Shown: piece by piece, positions 1-7,485 of the stretch
How the letters are laid out: each line of letters begins with the position of its first letter
Position numbering within the stretch: position 1 is the first letter of the stretch
NCBI RefSeq assembly: GCF_002005465.1
Contig: NZ_CP014691.1
Coordinates: 1,364,001-1,428,000 of the forward strand
From: Neoasaia chiangmaiensis
Lineage (GTDB): Bacteria; Pseudomonadota; Alphaproteobacteria; Acetobacterales; Acetobacteraceae
Direction of reading: 5' to 3'
Length of the DNA: 64,000 bases
The notes under the pieces: generated by a model
What the model was told of the DNA's origin: nothing
The model's input: only the letters and a program-made list of their open reading frames with translations
The model's database searches: none
Translations under genes and position numbers: made by a program

Positions 1-937
1 GCCGATCGTTCCCGGCCGCTTCGATCGGCAGGATCGTCAGGGTGGCGATTCGTCTGCTGACTTCGGGATTGGACATGTGCAGATGATCGGGCATGGCCGA
101 ATCATGCAGCAGCATGTCGCCGCCGTGCGAAGCAGGCGCCGGCGTCAACGGCACCGGAGATGCCCCATTGGCGGACGCAGCGCTCGCAGGCGCGGGCATG
201 CGGCGCAGGTTGGCAATCAGGGCCATCGTCGCCGTGCCGGGTGACTGTCCGAGACGGGATTCGAACGTGCGGATGGCCTGTTCCGCGTAGAGAGCGGCCT
301 GGGCATGCTCACCCTTGTATGCAGCCGCCTGCATGCGCGCGCGCCATGCCGCTTCGTTCAGCTCATCCATGTTGAGCAGTCGATCGGCGGCATCAAGAAG
401 GATTTCCGGATCGTTCTGATCGCGCAGGACATTCTCAAGGAGCATCTGGATATGCCGCGAGATCCGCGTGCGCTGTTCATCCAGCCAGATATCGAAGGCC
501 GGGTCGATGCCATTCAGTTCGCTGAGCAACAGGTCGGAAGGCGCGCCAAGCTCCTCGAAAGCCGACAAACCAGCCGTCAGGATACGTTCGGCATCCACCG
601 ACGTCAGCACCGGCTTGAGAGACAGCGCATGGCGCTGCACGTCGATGACATCGACACCCAGCGGGCTAAGCGCGTCCAGAAGCCGGTGAATTTCCTGCCT
701 TAGCGAAGCACGCGCCAGATCGTCGGGACGGCGGCTCCAGAGAAGTTCCGACAGCCGCGACCTGTTCACCGGCTTTCGGTCCGCCAGTGCCAGAATCGCC
801 AGAAGTCCTTTTGTTTTGCCACCGATCGGTAAGACACTCTCCCCCATCATCGTCCGCGCTTCCATCGAACCGATCAGACGCAAACGCAACAGGGTGGGAT
901 CGGTCTTGGGCAAGCCGCGCCTCCCAAGGTCGAACAT
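1..937 (-). CDS. SARP/BTAD-type transcriptional regulator, 3' end outside window
   Basis: Reading the minus strand from an ATG at 937 gives at least 312 codons without a stop, running off the left edge, so the C-terminus is missing. Residues about 20-115 look like a winged-helix DNA-binding domain of the OmpR/SARP kind (GKTKGLLAILAL, then SRLSELLW, then ASLRQEIHRL). Residues about 120-250 are helical and resemble the bacterial transcriptional activator domain (BTAD). A Pro/Ala/Ser linker follows, then RRIATLTILPIE, which resembles the start of a TolB-N-like domain often found C-terminal in this family. A GAGAGG Shine-Dalgarno lies about 9 nt before the ATG. The gene diverges from the tRNA. 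Target genes are unknown. The domain reading is by eye. Confidence 0.75.
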   Translation of the reverse strand, partial: MFDLGRRGLPKTDPTLLRLRLIGSMEARTMMGESVLPIGGKTKGLLAILALADRKPVNRSRLSELLWSRRPDDLARASLRQEIHRLLDALSPLGVDVIDVQRHALSLKPVLTSVDAERILTAGLSAFEELGAPSDLLLSELNGIDPAFDIWLDEQRTRISRHIQMLLENVLRDQNDPEILLDAADRLLNMDELNEAAWRARMQAAAYKGEHAQAALYAEQAIRTFESRLGQSPGTATMALIANLRRMPAPASAASANGASPVPLTPAPASHGGDMLLHDSAMPDHLHMSNPEVSRRIATLTILPIEAAGNDR

Positions 938-1262
938 GGCGGACACCTCTCTCAAAACAAATCGCGAACTAGAAGATTTTCATGAACTTGTTGCCGCTTC
1001 AGAAATCTATATCTCAAAAAAACGTCTGACATGAATGTTCGTGAACTACCCAATATCTGCCATTTTCTGCAAGCTCACAGAACAGTGAAAATGATTTCGC
1101 ATTAATGTCGGTTAACGACAATTGTCGCTGGCCTAGAGAAGCCAGTCGTCGCATCTAGCGTTTGCAAGGCACTGGCGTTCCGCAGGAATCTATCGTCATA
1201 ACATCGATGCGCACCATCGCGCTTGCCCCGGACCCTACGATCCGGTAGTGCTAGGGCCACGT
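938..1262. other. AT-rich intergenic region between regulator and tRNA
   Basis: No credible coding sequence is seen here. The part next to the regulator is clearly richer in A/T than its surroundings and contains a perfect 8-bp palindrome TTCATGAA (979-986) and a GTTC-GT-GAAC element (1037-1046), which could be regulator binding sites. A weak promoter-like pair for the tRNA, TTGCCC (1223-1228) and TAGTGC (1246-1251) 17 bp apart, can be drawn but matches consensus poorly. Confidence 0.4.
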
Positions 1263-1565
1263 GTCCGCGTAGCTCAGCAGGATAGAGCACAGGATTCCTA
1301 AGGCACGAATTGGGCGTCATGAAGGAAACTTCATGGTGGATCCACTCAAATTCGGGGAAAGCTGACGGTCGAAGACCCTGCCGATCCCGAGCCAAGCCCG
1401 ATCCGTCGGGAAGGTGTAGAGACTGAACGGGTGGCGCCTGTCGACCGCAAGCCGGTCCATGGCGAAGAGACAGTCCAGACCACGAACGCATCGCACGATG
1501 CGGCGGCGAAAGCCGAAGTGGTATGAATCCTGGGGCCGTGGGTTCGAATCCCGCCGCGGACACCA
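1263..1565 (+). tRNA. tRNA-Arg(CCU), interrupted by a group I intron
   Basis: The 5' exon (1263-1299) carries the acceptor strand GTCCGCG, a D-arm GCTC...GAGC and the anticodon strand CAGGA followed by TTCCT. The 3' exon (1526-1565) resumes with AA, TCCTG, a short variable loop, the T-arm GTGGG-TTCGAAT-CCCGC, the acceptor strand CGCGGAC, discriminator A and an encoded CCA. Joined, the loop is TTCCTAA with anticodon CCU at positions 34-36, so the tRNA reads AGG. All stems are perfectly paired. The interruption is exactly after the third anticodon base, the site known for the Agrobacterium tRNA-Arg(CCU) group I intron. Standard tRNA finders may miss this gene. Confidence 0.95.
1300..1525 (+). 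ncRNA. group I self-splicing intron (Azoarcus-like, IC3 type) in tRNA-Arg
   Basis: The 226-nt insert follows U1299 and ends in G1525, as group I introns do. P1 can be drawn as CCTAA (1297-1301) with TTGGG (1310-1314), giving the obligatory U-G wobble at the 5' splice site (U1299-G1312) and an internal guide GGG pairing with the anticodon CCU. P2 is CATGAAG-GAAA-CTTCATG (1318-1335) with a GNRA loop. Core blocks resemble the Azoarcus tRNA-Ile intron from memory: TCAAATTCGGGGAAA (1346-1360), GAGCCAAGC (1389-1397), GGTGTAGAGACT (1413-1424), and AGACAGTCC (1468-1476) whose AGTC pairs with GACT in P7. P9 CGGC-GAAA-GCCG (1504-1515) again has a GAAA loop. It contains no endonuclease gene. Self-splicing is inferred from these features. 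Confidence 0.93.
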
Positions 1566-1606
1566 CAAGTCGCCGACTCGGCGCATGACACGTCGTAGAT
1601 ACGAAA

Positions 1607-1891
1607 TCAAAACGAGAGGGTTCCGGACATGCCCGGCGCGAACAGCGCATGCAGCAGGACCAACACGAGAAGAATCGCAATCAGGACGCCGAACAATCGT
1701 CCGAACAAACGCAGCGCCACGACGATCAGGGCCAGCAGCAGCAATGCCAGGAGCGCGGTCTGCGCTTCCCCGCCAATGCCAATCCGCATCAGGGCAACGC
1801 GCGCGCCATGCTCGATGACGGCAATCGCCGCCACGATCAGACTGAACAAACCAACGATAAGCCCGACGATCAGGTTATAAAGGTGTTGCAT
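1607..1891 (-). CDS. small integral membrane protein, unknown function
   Basis: A 94-residue protein made almost entirely of hydrophobic segments: about residues 4-25 (IVGLIVGLFSLIVAAIAVI), and a long run from about 45 to 88 (ALLALLLLALIVVALRLFG, then GVLIAILLVLVLLHALF), consistent with three membrane spans and a short basic patch between the last two. No family was recognised. It lies between the split tRNA and the phosphatase gene and diverges from the latter. The Shine-Dalgarno is weak. Composition is typical of a real membrane protein, so it is probably genuine, but the function cannot be guessed. Confidence 0.7.
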   Translation of the reverse strand: MQHLYNLIVGLIVGLFSLIVAAIAVIEHGARVALMRIGIGGEAQTALLALLLLALIVVALRLFGRLFGVLIAILLVLVLLHALFAPGMSGTLSF

Positions 1892-1988
1892 ATGCGTAAT
1901 CTATCCGGGGGTTGATGACGATACCAGCCCGTTTCAAAGCATACCCGCCCCGCCTGTCATTCCCCGGACCTGATATCGAGGAGCCTCC

Positions 1989-2471
1989 GTGCCGAAATTA
2001 CCCAGCTTTCTTTTCGTCTGCACCGGCAATATCTGCCGCTCTCCCCTTGCCGAAGCCGCAATGCGCAGCGAAGCCACGAGACGCGGCCTCAGCCTCGATA
2101 TCGATTCGGCGGGAACGGGGTCCTGGCACATCGGCGATCCACCCGATCGTCGCGCCCGCGCCACCGCGCAGCGGCACGGCCTGACGATCGACGCCTATCG
2201 CGCCCGGCAGGTCGAGCCGGAGGATTTCGAACGTTTCGACCATATTCTCGCCCTGGACGAGAGCCATCGCCGCGCGCTCCTGCGCCTGGCCCCAGACAGC
2301 ATACGCCACAAGATCACCCTGCTCCTCGACCATGTACCGAATCGCCGGGGCGAGGAAGTCGACGACCCCTATTACGGTCCGGATTCCGGCTTCGAAGCCA
2401 CATGGCGCGACGTTGCCGAAGCGTGCCGCCACCTTGCCGCCGCCACGCTGGACGAACGCAACCGGTCGTGA
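1989..2471 (+). CDS. low-molecular-weight protein-tyrosine-phosphatase-family enzyme
   Basis: A 160-residue cytoplasmic enzyme with the LMW-PTP P-loop CTGNICRS at residues 11-18 (nucleophile Cys11, Arg17) and the general-acid loop DDPYYG near residue 123, at the usual family length. The GTG start is preceded by GAGGAG. The stop codon overlaps the GTG of the next gene (a fructosamine-kinase relative) by 4 bp. From memory, this pairing recurs in bacteria, where the phosphatase (LMW-PTP-A) acts on protein-bound ribulosamine 5-phosphates so that the kinase can then repair the glycated protein. Given the coupling I favour this deglycation role over a protein-tyrosine phosphatase, but sequence alone does not separate the two. 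Confidence 0.92.
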   Translation: MPKLPSFLFVCTGNICRSPLAEAAMRSEATRRGLSLDIDSAGTGSWHIGDPPDRRARATAQRHGLTIDAYRARQVEPEDFERFDHILALDESHRRALLRLAPDSIRHKITLLLDHVPNRRGEEVDDPYYGPDSGFEATWRDVAEACRHLAAATLDERNRS

Positions 2472-3295
2472 CCGGGGATACGCTCAACCTGCCGCGCCAT
2501 GCCGCAGGGCTGCTCGATGGCGTGCTGACGGAAACATCGCCCGTCAGTGGCGGAGATCTGGCGGAAGTCTGGGCGATCGGCCTGCAGGACGGTCGGCGCG
2601 CCATCGTCAAGACCGGCCCCCTGCCCGCCATCGAGGCCGACATGCTGCGCGCCCTGCGACAGGCCGGCGCACCCGCCCCCAACGTTCTGGCAGTCGATGA
2701 CCGGACGCTTGTGCTGGAGCGCCTGCCGGGCGGCGGCACGCTGCCAGCGGCCTGGTCCGATCTCGGCAGCGTCCTGCGACGCCTGCACGATGCGCCGGTC
2801 GCCGCTGCCGCAGGGTATGGCTGGGCAACGGATTTCGCATTCGGCACGCTACCGATCGTCAACGGCTGGCACGCGGACTGGGCCCGCTTCTGGCGCGATC
2901 ATCGCCTGCTGACCCATGTTCCCCATATTCCGACAACGCTGGCGCATCGGCTGGAAGCGCTCGCCCGACACCTGCCGGACCGCCTGCCGGCGCATCCGCG
3001 ACCCGTCCTGCTGCATGGCGACCTGTGGAGCGGTAACGTTCTGGTGTCTCAGAAACGGATCAGCGGCCTGATCGATCCTGCCTGCTGCATCGGCGCGGCA
3101 GAGGCCGATTTCGCCATGCTGACCCTGTTTGCGCGCCCGGACGCCGCTTTCTGGTCCGCCTACGGAGCATTCGACGCAGGCTGGCGCGAACGGATCGCCA
3201 TCTACCGGCTTTGGCCGGCGCTGGTTCATCTGCGCCTTTTCGGCGGCAGCTATCACGGCATGGTGAGCAGCCTGCTCGATGCAATTCCGCTGTAA
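2468..3295 (+). CDS. fructosamine/ketosamine-3-kinase family protein
   Basis: A 275-residue kinase of the aminoglycoside-phosphotransferase fold. It shows AIVKTG near residue 50 for the ATP-binding Lys, an HGDLWSGNVL catalytic loop near residue 183 and LIDPACCIG as the Mg-binding DFG-like motif, a combination typical of the fructosamine 3-kinase family. It phosphorylates the third carbon of ketoamines on proteins, leading to spontaneous release of the sugar. The GTG start overlaps the upstream phosphatase stop (GTGA), so the two are translationally coupled. A longer in-frame reading from 2402 exists but would overlap the phosphatase gene by 70 bp and adds an Arg/Pro-rich tail unlike the family. 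Confidence 0.9.
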   Translation: MTGDTLNLPRHAAGLLDGVLTETSPVSGGDLAEVWAIGLQDGRRAIVKTGPLPAIEADMLRALRQAGAPAPNVLAVDDRTLVLERLPGGGTLPAAWSDLGSVLRRLHDAPVAAAAGYGWATDFAFGTLPIVNGWHADWARFWRDHRLLTHVPHIPTTLAHRLEALARHLPDRLPAHPRPVLLHGDLWSGNVLVSQKRISGLIDPACCIGAAEADFAMLTLFARPDAAFWSAYGAFDAGWRERIAIYRLWPALVHLRLFGGSYHGMVSSLLDAIPL

Positions 3296-3345
3296 TCCCT
3301 TTCGTTCGACAAAACATTACCGGCAATTTCGAAGGAAGACCGTTC

Positions 3346-4278
3346 ATGCCTGATCGCACCGAAATCCTGATGATCGACCCCATGCCGGCCCCGATCACAC
3401 AGCGACTGCAAACCTTCTTCACCACGCATCCTTTCTCCGGCATCGACGAACTGGGCGATCTCGCACCACGCATCCGCGGCGTCACCACAGGCGGTGGCAG
3501 CGGCCTGAAGCCGGAGATCATGGCGGCCCTGCCCAATCTCGAGGTGATCTCCGTGAACGGCGTCGGCACGGACGCCATTGATCTCGTGGAGGCAAAACGT
3601 CGCGGCATTCGCGTCGCCACGACGCAGGGCGTCCTGACCAACGACGTGGCGGACATGGCGATGGCGCTCATGCTCGACACCCTGCGCGGCATCAGCACCG
3701 GCGACCGTTTCGTGCGCGCGGGTCAGTGGGGCAAGCAACCCGTGCCGAATTCCCATACCGTGACCGGCAAAAGACTGGGTATCGCCGGCTTCGGGCAGAT
3801 CGGTGGCGCAATCGCCACGCGCGCCGCGGCCTTCGGCATGGAGATCGCCTATTTCAACTCCCGCAAGCGCGAGGACAGCCCCTACGTGTTCCACGACAAG
3901 CTGGTCGATCTGGCCCGGAACGTGGATGTGCTCGTCCTCGCCGTCTCGGGCGGTCCACGCTCCAAGGGTATCGTCAACCGTGAAGTGCTGGACGCGCTGG
4001 GACCGAAAGGCTTCCTGATAAATATCGCACGCGGCAGTGTCGTGGATGAGCCGGAACTGCTCGCCGCCTTGCAGGAGAACCGGATCGCCGGCGCCGGACT
4101 GGATGTTTTCGCGCAGGAACCTCACGTGCCGGAAGCGTTCTTCAAGCTCGACAACGCGGTGCTTCAGGCACACCGCGCCAGCGCCACGGTGGAGACGCGG
4201 ACGGCCATGGGCAATCTGGTGATCGACAATCTCGTCGCCTATTTCAATGGCCAGCCGCTCCTGACACCCGTTATCTGA
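3346..4278 (+). CDS. D-isomer-specific 2-hydroxyacid dehydrogenase
   Basis: A 310-residue NAD(P)-dependent dehydrogenase that reduces a 2-keto acid to the D-2-hydroxy acid. The Rossmann motif GIAGFGQIGGAI lies near residue 145. The family signature LINIARGSVVDEPELLAAL is followed by GAGLDVFAQEP (catalytic Glu) and a His in LQAHRASATVETR. Such enzymes in acetic acid bacteria include glyoxylate/hydroxypyruvate and 2-ketogluconate reductases; which one this is cannot be read from sequence. The ATG at 3346 was chosen because of GAAGGAAGA 7 nt upstream and the normal family N-terminus. It follows the kinase gene by 50 bp and may share its transcript. Confidence 0.93.
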   Translation: MPDRTEILMIDPMPAPITQRLQTFFTTHPFSGIDELGDLAPRIRGVTTGGGSGLKPEIMAALPNLEVISVNGVGTDAIDLVEAKRRGIRVATTQGVLTNDVADMAMALMLDTLRGISTGDRFVRAGQWGKQPVPNSHTVTGKRLGIAGFGQIGGAIATRAAAFGMEIAYFNSRKREDSPYVFHDKLVDLARNVDVLVLAVSGGPRSKGIVNREVLDALGPKGFLINIARGSVVDEPELLAALQENRIAGAGLDVFAQEPHVPEAFFKLDNAVLQAHRASATVETRTAMGNLVIDNLVAYFNGQPLLTPVI

Positions 4279-4305
4279 AATATGCGACAAGTCGGGGTGC
4301 CGCGC

Positions 4306-4761
4306 TCATTCCGCGTGGCGCCCCGAATGATACGGCGTGTACTGCGCATGCTCGATCAGCCACACTCCGCCTTCCCGACGGAGGATGAAGCTGGCGATCA
4401 TCGACCGATGGATGATCCGGCCCTCAAGCGTCAGGTCGAAAGCGAGCCGGACAGTCACGAGATCGATATGTCCATACGGCACAACGCTCGGCATCGACAG
4501 GGCGACGGAGGCAGGCACCTTGCCGCGCGGTTCATAAAACCGCAGCACATCGGCGCGCTTGTCCACATCGCCGACCGGCGATATTTCAGTGTAATCAGAC
4601 GCCATAAGCAATGCCATTTTGTCAGGCTCGAATGCCACTTCGGCTTGCAGGAACTGATGAACGACATCGATGGCCTGCGAGGGCGCCGGCGTGCCAGCAT
4701 GCGCCGGTAACGCACAGGCAGATACTGACATCAACCCGGCCAGTTTTTTTCGAATCGCCAT
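4306..4761 (-). CDS. exported NTF2/SnoaL-like protein
   Basis: A 151-residue protein with a Sec signal peptide (MAIRKKLAGLMSVSACALPAHA). The mature part has the alpha+beta cone layout of SnoaL/DUF4440-type proteins: a first helix with AIDVVHQFLQAEV, a DYTEISPVGDV segment, then strands ending in EGGVWLIEHAQYTPYH. Such domains can bind small molecules or be non-catalytic, so the ligand is unknown. The start is set by AGGAGG six nt before the ATG. The reading frame stays open upstream but that part lies antisense to the dihydroxyacetone kinase gene and has no start signal. It is convergent with the dehydrogenase. Confidence 0.8.
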   Translation of the reverse strand: MAIRKKLAGLMSVSACALPAHAGTPAPSQAIDVVHQFLQAEVAFEPDKMALLMASDYTEISPVGDVDKRADVLRFYEPRGKVPASVALSMPSVVPYGHIDLVTVRLAFDLTLEGRIIHRSMIASFILRREGGVWLIEHAQYTPYHSGRHAE

Positions 4762-4856
4762 GTCTAACCTCCTGACGAAAGACATGACGGGTAACTTTAC
4801 CGTATCGATGACGCAATGACGCCGGATGACAGTTGCGACACCAGTCCAATGGCCCG

Positions 4857-6473
4857 CTATCCGGCGTGCGTCAGCCCTTCCAGCAACCGCGCAATCGCTT
4901 CCGCACCCGGATCGGGGATGGCACGCAGCTGCTCCTCCGGAACATAGGCCGCCCGCCCGGCGCGGGCCGGCATATCGCGCGTCGCATCCGCGCCTTTCCG
5001 GGCAGCGGTCGCCGCGCCACCCAGATCGCCCTTCTGTAGCGCGGCAACCGCCGGGATCAGGGCATCGAGCATGGTGCGATCGCCTTCCGACGCCCCGCCA
5101 TAGTCCTGCATGCGCCGAACGCCCGCCTGCAACCCGGCGCGCCAGTCGTCCTGCTGACCCGCCGCCGCGAACATGATCGACAGGAGAACGCCGCTGGATC
5201 CCCCGGCATTGCGCGCCAGCAACCGCCCGATCGTGGCGCAAAGCTGGCGTGGCGAGGCCAGCGGCAACCGGTCGATATCCTTCAGGACCACACGTGCGGA
5301 TTCGGCGAATGTCGATCCCGCATCGCCATCGCCGATCCTGGCGTCGAGGGCGTTCAGTTCCTTTTCGTTATCCACCAGTATCTTCGCCCCACGACGGATC
5401 AGCGCCTCGACCGTCGGGTTTTTCGATGCCGCATCGATGAAGGTCTCCGGCAACGCCGGCACGGGCTGCGTCCGCACAGCCTCGAAAGCGGCGATGCCCG
5501 GCCACGCCGCCGGTTCGACATCTGCCTGCAACGCTTCGGTAAACGCGGCAGTCGCGGGAATGGCGGAAAGCGAGAAGCCGTTCATGTCCAGCGAGGTCAT
5601 CAAGGGTGCCGGTCCCACCACAAAAGCCAGACGTTGCGCCATATCGGTGCGGGAAACAGCGTCCAGAATCGCCTGCGCCTCGATAACCGGCACGGCACCG
5701 AGCAGATTGACCATCAGAACCTGCCGATCACCCGTCAGATGCTCCGCCAGCTTCTCCGCCGCCGCCACCACCAGATCATCCAGCCGCGCCATGTCGATCC
5801 GTTCGGCACCGGGCTCGCCATGGATGCCAAGCCCCAGCTCCGCCTCACCGTCCTCAAGCCGCGTTTCGTGCTCCGGGTCGTAGACATTCACATCCGTCAG
5901 CGCCAGACCGATCGAGGCCGTCGCGCCGATCGCATCGCGCGCCGTCTGTGTCACCGCCGCCAGAGTCGCCCCTTTTTCCGCCGCGTATCCCGCAACCTTC
6001 TGCACCAGCACGGTGCCCGCAATGCCACGTGCATTGCCGCCGCGCTCCAGCGCCACGTCATCCGCGACGATCACGAGCTCCACCTTGTGCCCCAGCGCAC
6101 GCGCCTGCTCGGCGGCGAGACCGAAGTTAAGCCGGTCGCCCGTGTAGTTCTTGACGACCAGCAGGCACCCCGCCTCCCCCGTCACAGCCAGAATGGCCGC
6201 GAGAATCGCATCCACGCCGGGTGACGCGAACAACGCCCCGCAAACGGCAGCCGTCAGCATTCCGCGTCCGACGAACCCCGCATGCGCCGGTTCATGGCCC
6301 GAACCGCCGCCCGACACGATCGCAACTTTCGACTTATCCCAGTCGCGACGCAGCACCACATGGATGTTGTCGTGACCTTTCAGCCGACACAGATGCGCTC
6401 CGGCCGACGAGCGCAGAAGCCCATCGATGGCTTCCGTCACGATGCTGTCCCGGTGATTGTAGAAACGCTTCAT
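4857..6473 (-). CDS. dhaK: ATP-dependent dihydroxyacetone kinase (DhaK-DhaL fusion)
   Basis: A 538-residue single-chain glycerone kinase that makes dihydroxyacetone phosphate from dihydroxyacetone, the product of membrane glycerol oxidation in acetic acid bacteria. The N-terminal DhaK part has SGGGSGHEPAHAG, VVKNYTGDRLNFGLA and the His that forms a hemiaminal with the substrate in LGIHGEPG. The C-terminal DhaL part has ARIGDGDAGSTFA with metal-binding Asp residues and NAGGSSGVLLSI for the nucleotide loop. The fused layout marks the ATP-using rather than the PEP/PTS type. The ATG at 6473 has GGGGAG just upstream. It diverges from the ABC transporter genes across a region with a GATCG-N3-CGATC palindrome (6533-6545). 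Confidence 0.96.
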   Translation of the reverse strand: MKRFYNHRDSIVTEAIDGLLRSSAGAHLCRLKGHDNIHVVLRRDWDKSKVAIVSGGGSGHEPAHAGFVGRGMLTAAVCGALFASPGVDAILAAILAVTGEAGCLLVVKNYTGDRLNFGLAAEQARALGHKVELVIVADDVALERGGNARGIAGTVLVQKVAGYAAEKGATLAAVTQTARDAIGATASIGLALTDVNVYDPEHETRLEDGEAELGLGIHGEPGAERIDMARLDDLVVAAAEKLAEHLTGDRQVLMVNLLGAVPVIEAQAILDAVSRTDMAQRLAFVVGPAPLMTSLDMNGFSLSAIPATAAFTEALQADVEPAAWPGIAAFEAVRTQPVPALPETFIDAASKNPTVEALIRRGAKILVDNEKELNALDARIGDGDAGSTFAESARVVLKDIDRLPLASPRQLCATIGRLLARNAGGSSGVLLSIMFAAAGQQDDWRAGLQAGVRRMQDYGGASEGDRTMLDALIPAVAALQKGDLGGAATAARKGADATRDMPARAGRAAYVPEEQLRAIPDPGAEAIARLLEGLTHAG

Positions 6474-6532
6474 GATGCTCCCCGCTCTGGACACGAAAAT
6501 ATCGTCGACGGGATAAACGCCATGACATCCCC

Positions 6533-6545
6533 GATCGGCGCGATC
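6533..6545. promoter_or_regulatory. palindrome between dhaK and ABC transporter genes
   Basis: GATCG-GCG-CGATC is a perfect 5-bp inverted repeat about 60 bp before dhaK and about 90 bp before the divergent ABC ATPase gene. Its position suits an operator, but GATC-rich palindromes arise by chance, so the evidence is weak. Confidence 0.25.
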
Positions 6546-6636
6546 ACCTTCACGCGACCTGCCCCGCAGCGGCACATTGACCGCCAGTCTGCCACCTGCA
6601 ATAGTTCGTTACTCTAGCGGAAGAACATGGCGGAAC

Positions 6637-7485
6637 ATGCGGCAGACAGACCCGATACGCGTCACGCAGATGACGAAAACCATCGGCGAGCGAAACATCC
6701 TCGATCGTGTCGATCTCGATATTCCGCCTGGTGAGATCGTGGCATTGCTGGGACCGAACGGGGCCGGCAAGACGACGCTGATCGGCTGCCTCCTCGGCCT
6801 GCTGACGCCCTCCGCCGGCTCGATCACGCTGTGGGGCGAGCCGGTCGCCGAACTCAGCCCCGAAACACGCGCGCGCATCGGTTTCGTGCCACAGGCGCTG
6901 ACGGGCTTCACATGGTTCCGCGTTCGCGAACTGATGGATTACCTCGCCGCCTACCGTGAACGCCCGAACGACCCGGAAGACCGGGTCTGGGAGGAATGGG
7001 CAGCGCTCGATCCCGCCGCACGCGTGAAATCACTGTCAGGCGGCGAACGGCAACGCCTCGCCATCGTCCTTGCCCTGCGGTTCATGCCGGACCTGATCAT
7101 ACTGGACGAGCCGGTCGCCAGCCTCGATCCGCAGGCGCGGCACGACTTCATGCGGCTCCTGCCGGAATATGCGCGCCGTCGCGGCGCCAGCGTGCTGATT
7201 TCCTCGCATATCATTTCCGATCTGGAGGATATCTCGGATCGGATCGTCATTCTGCGGCGCGGCCATATCCGCCTCAACATGACCATTCCCGAGATCATGG
7301 AATCCATCCGCGTCATCGCCGCACCACCACCCGCCGACTGGCCCGTCGAAATCCTCGCCAGCAACGATGACGGCACGACGTGGGTGCGCGGCTGGCGTTC
7401 AGAACTCGACATGGCCGCAGTCGAGCATGGCATGGCCGTCGACACCCCCGATATCGAACGTCTGTTTCTCGCGCTGTCCCGATGA
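6637..7485 (+). CDS. ABC transporter ATP-binding protein
   Basis: A 282-residue ATPase subunit with Walker A GPNGAGKTT (residues 39-47), Q-loop region GFVPQALTGFTWF, signature LSGGERQRLAI, Walker B LIILDEPVASLD and switch His in ISSHIISD. The arrangement matches ABC-2-type exporters of the CcmA/NatA kind with a C-terminal extension of about 60 residues. The ATG at 6637 gives the normal short N-terminus; a GGAAGAA lies 11 nt upstream. The stop overlaps the start of the membrane subunit (ATGA), so the two form one transporter. The cargo is unknown. Confidence 0.92.
   Translation: MRQTDPIRVTQMTKTIGERNILDRVDLDIPPGEIVALLGPNGAGKTTLIGCLLGLLTPSAGSITLWGEPVAELSPETRARIGFVPQALTGFTWFRVRELMDYLAAYRERPNDPEDRVWEEWAALDPAARVKSLSGGERQRLAIVLALRFMPDLIILDEPVASLDPQARHDFMRLLPEYARRRGASVLISSHIISDLEDISDRIVILRRGHIRLNMTIPEIMESIRVIAAPPPADWPVEILASNDDGTTWVRGWRSELDMAAVEHGMAVDTPDIERLFLALSR

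Noticed and set aside
1317-1610. Short frames across the split tRNA
   Set aside because: They lie on the intron and tRNA sequence; structure and conserved blocks show that this is RNA, not protein.
4762-5241. N-terminal extension of the NTF2-like protein
   Set aside because: Overlaps dhaK and lacks a start signal; AGGAGG marks the start at 4761.
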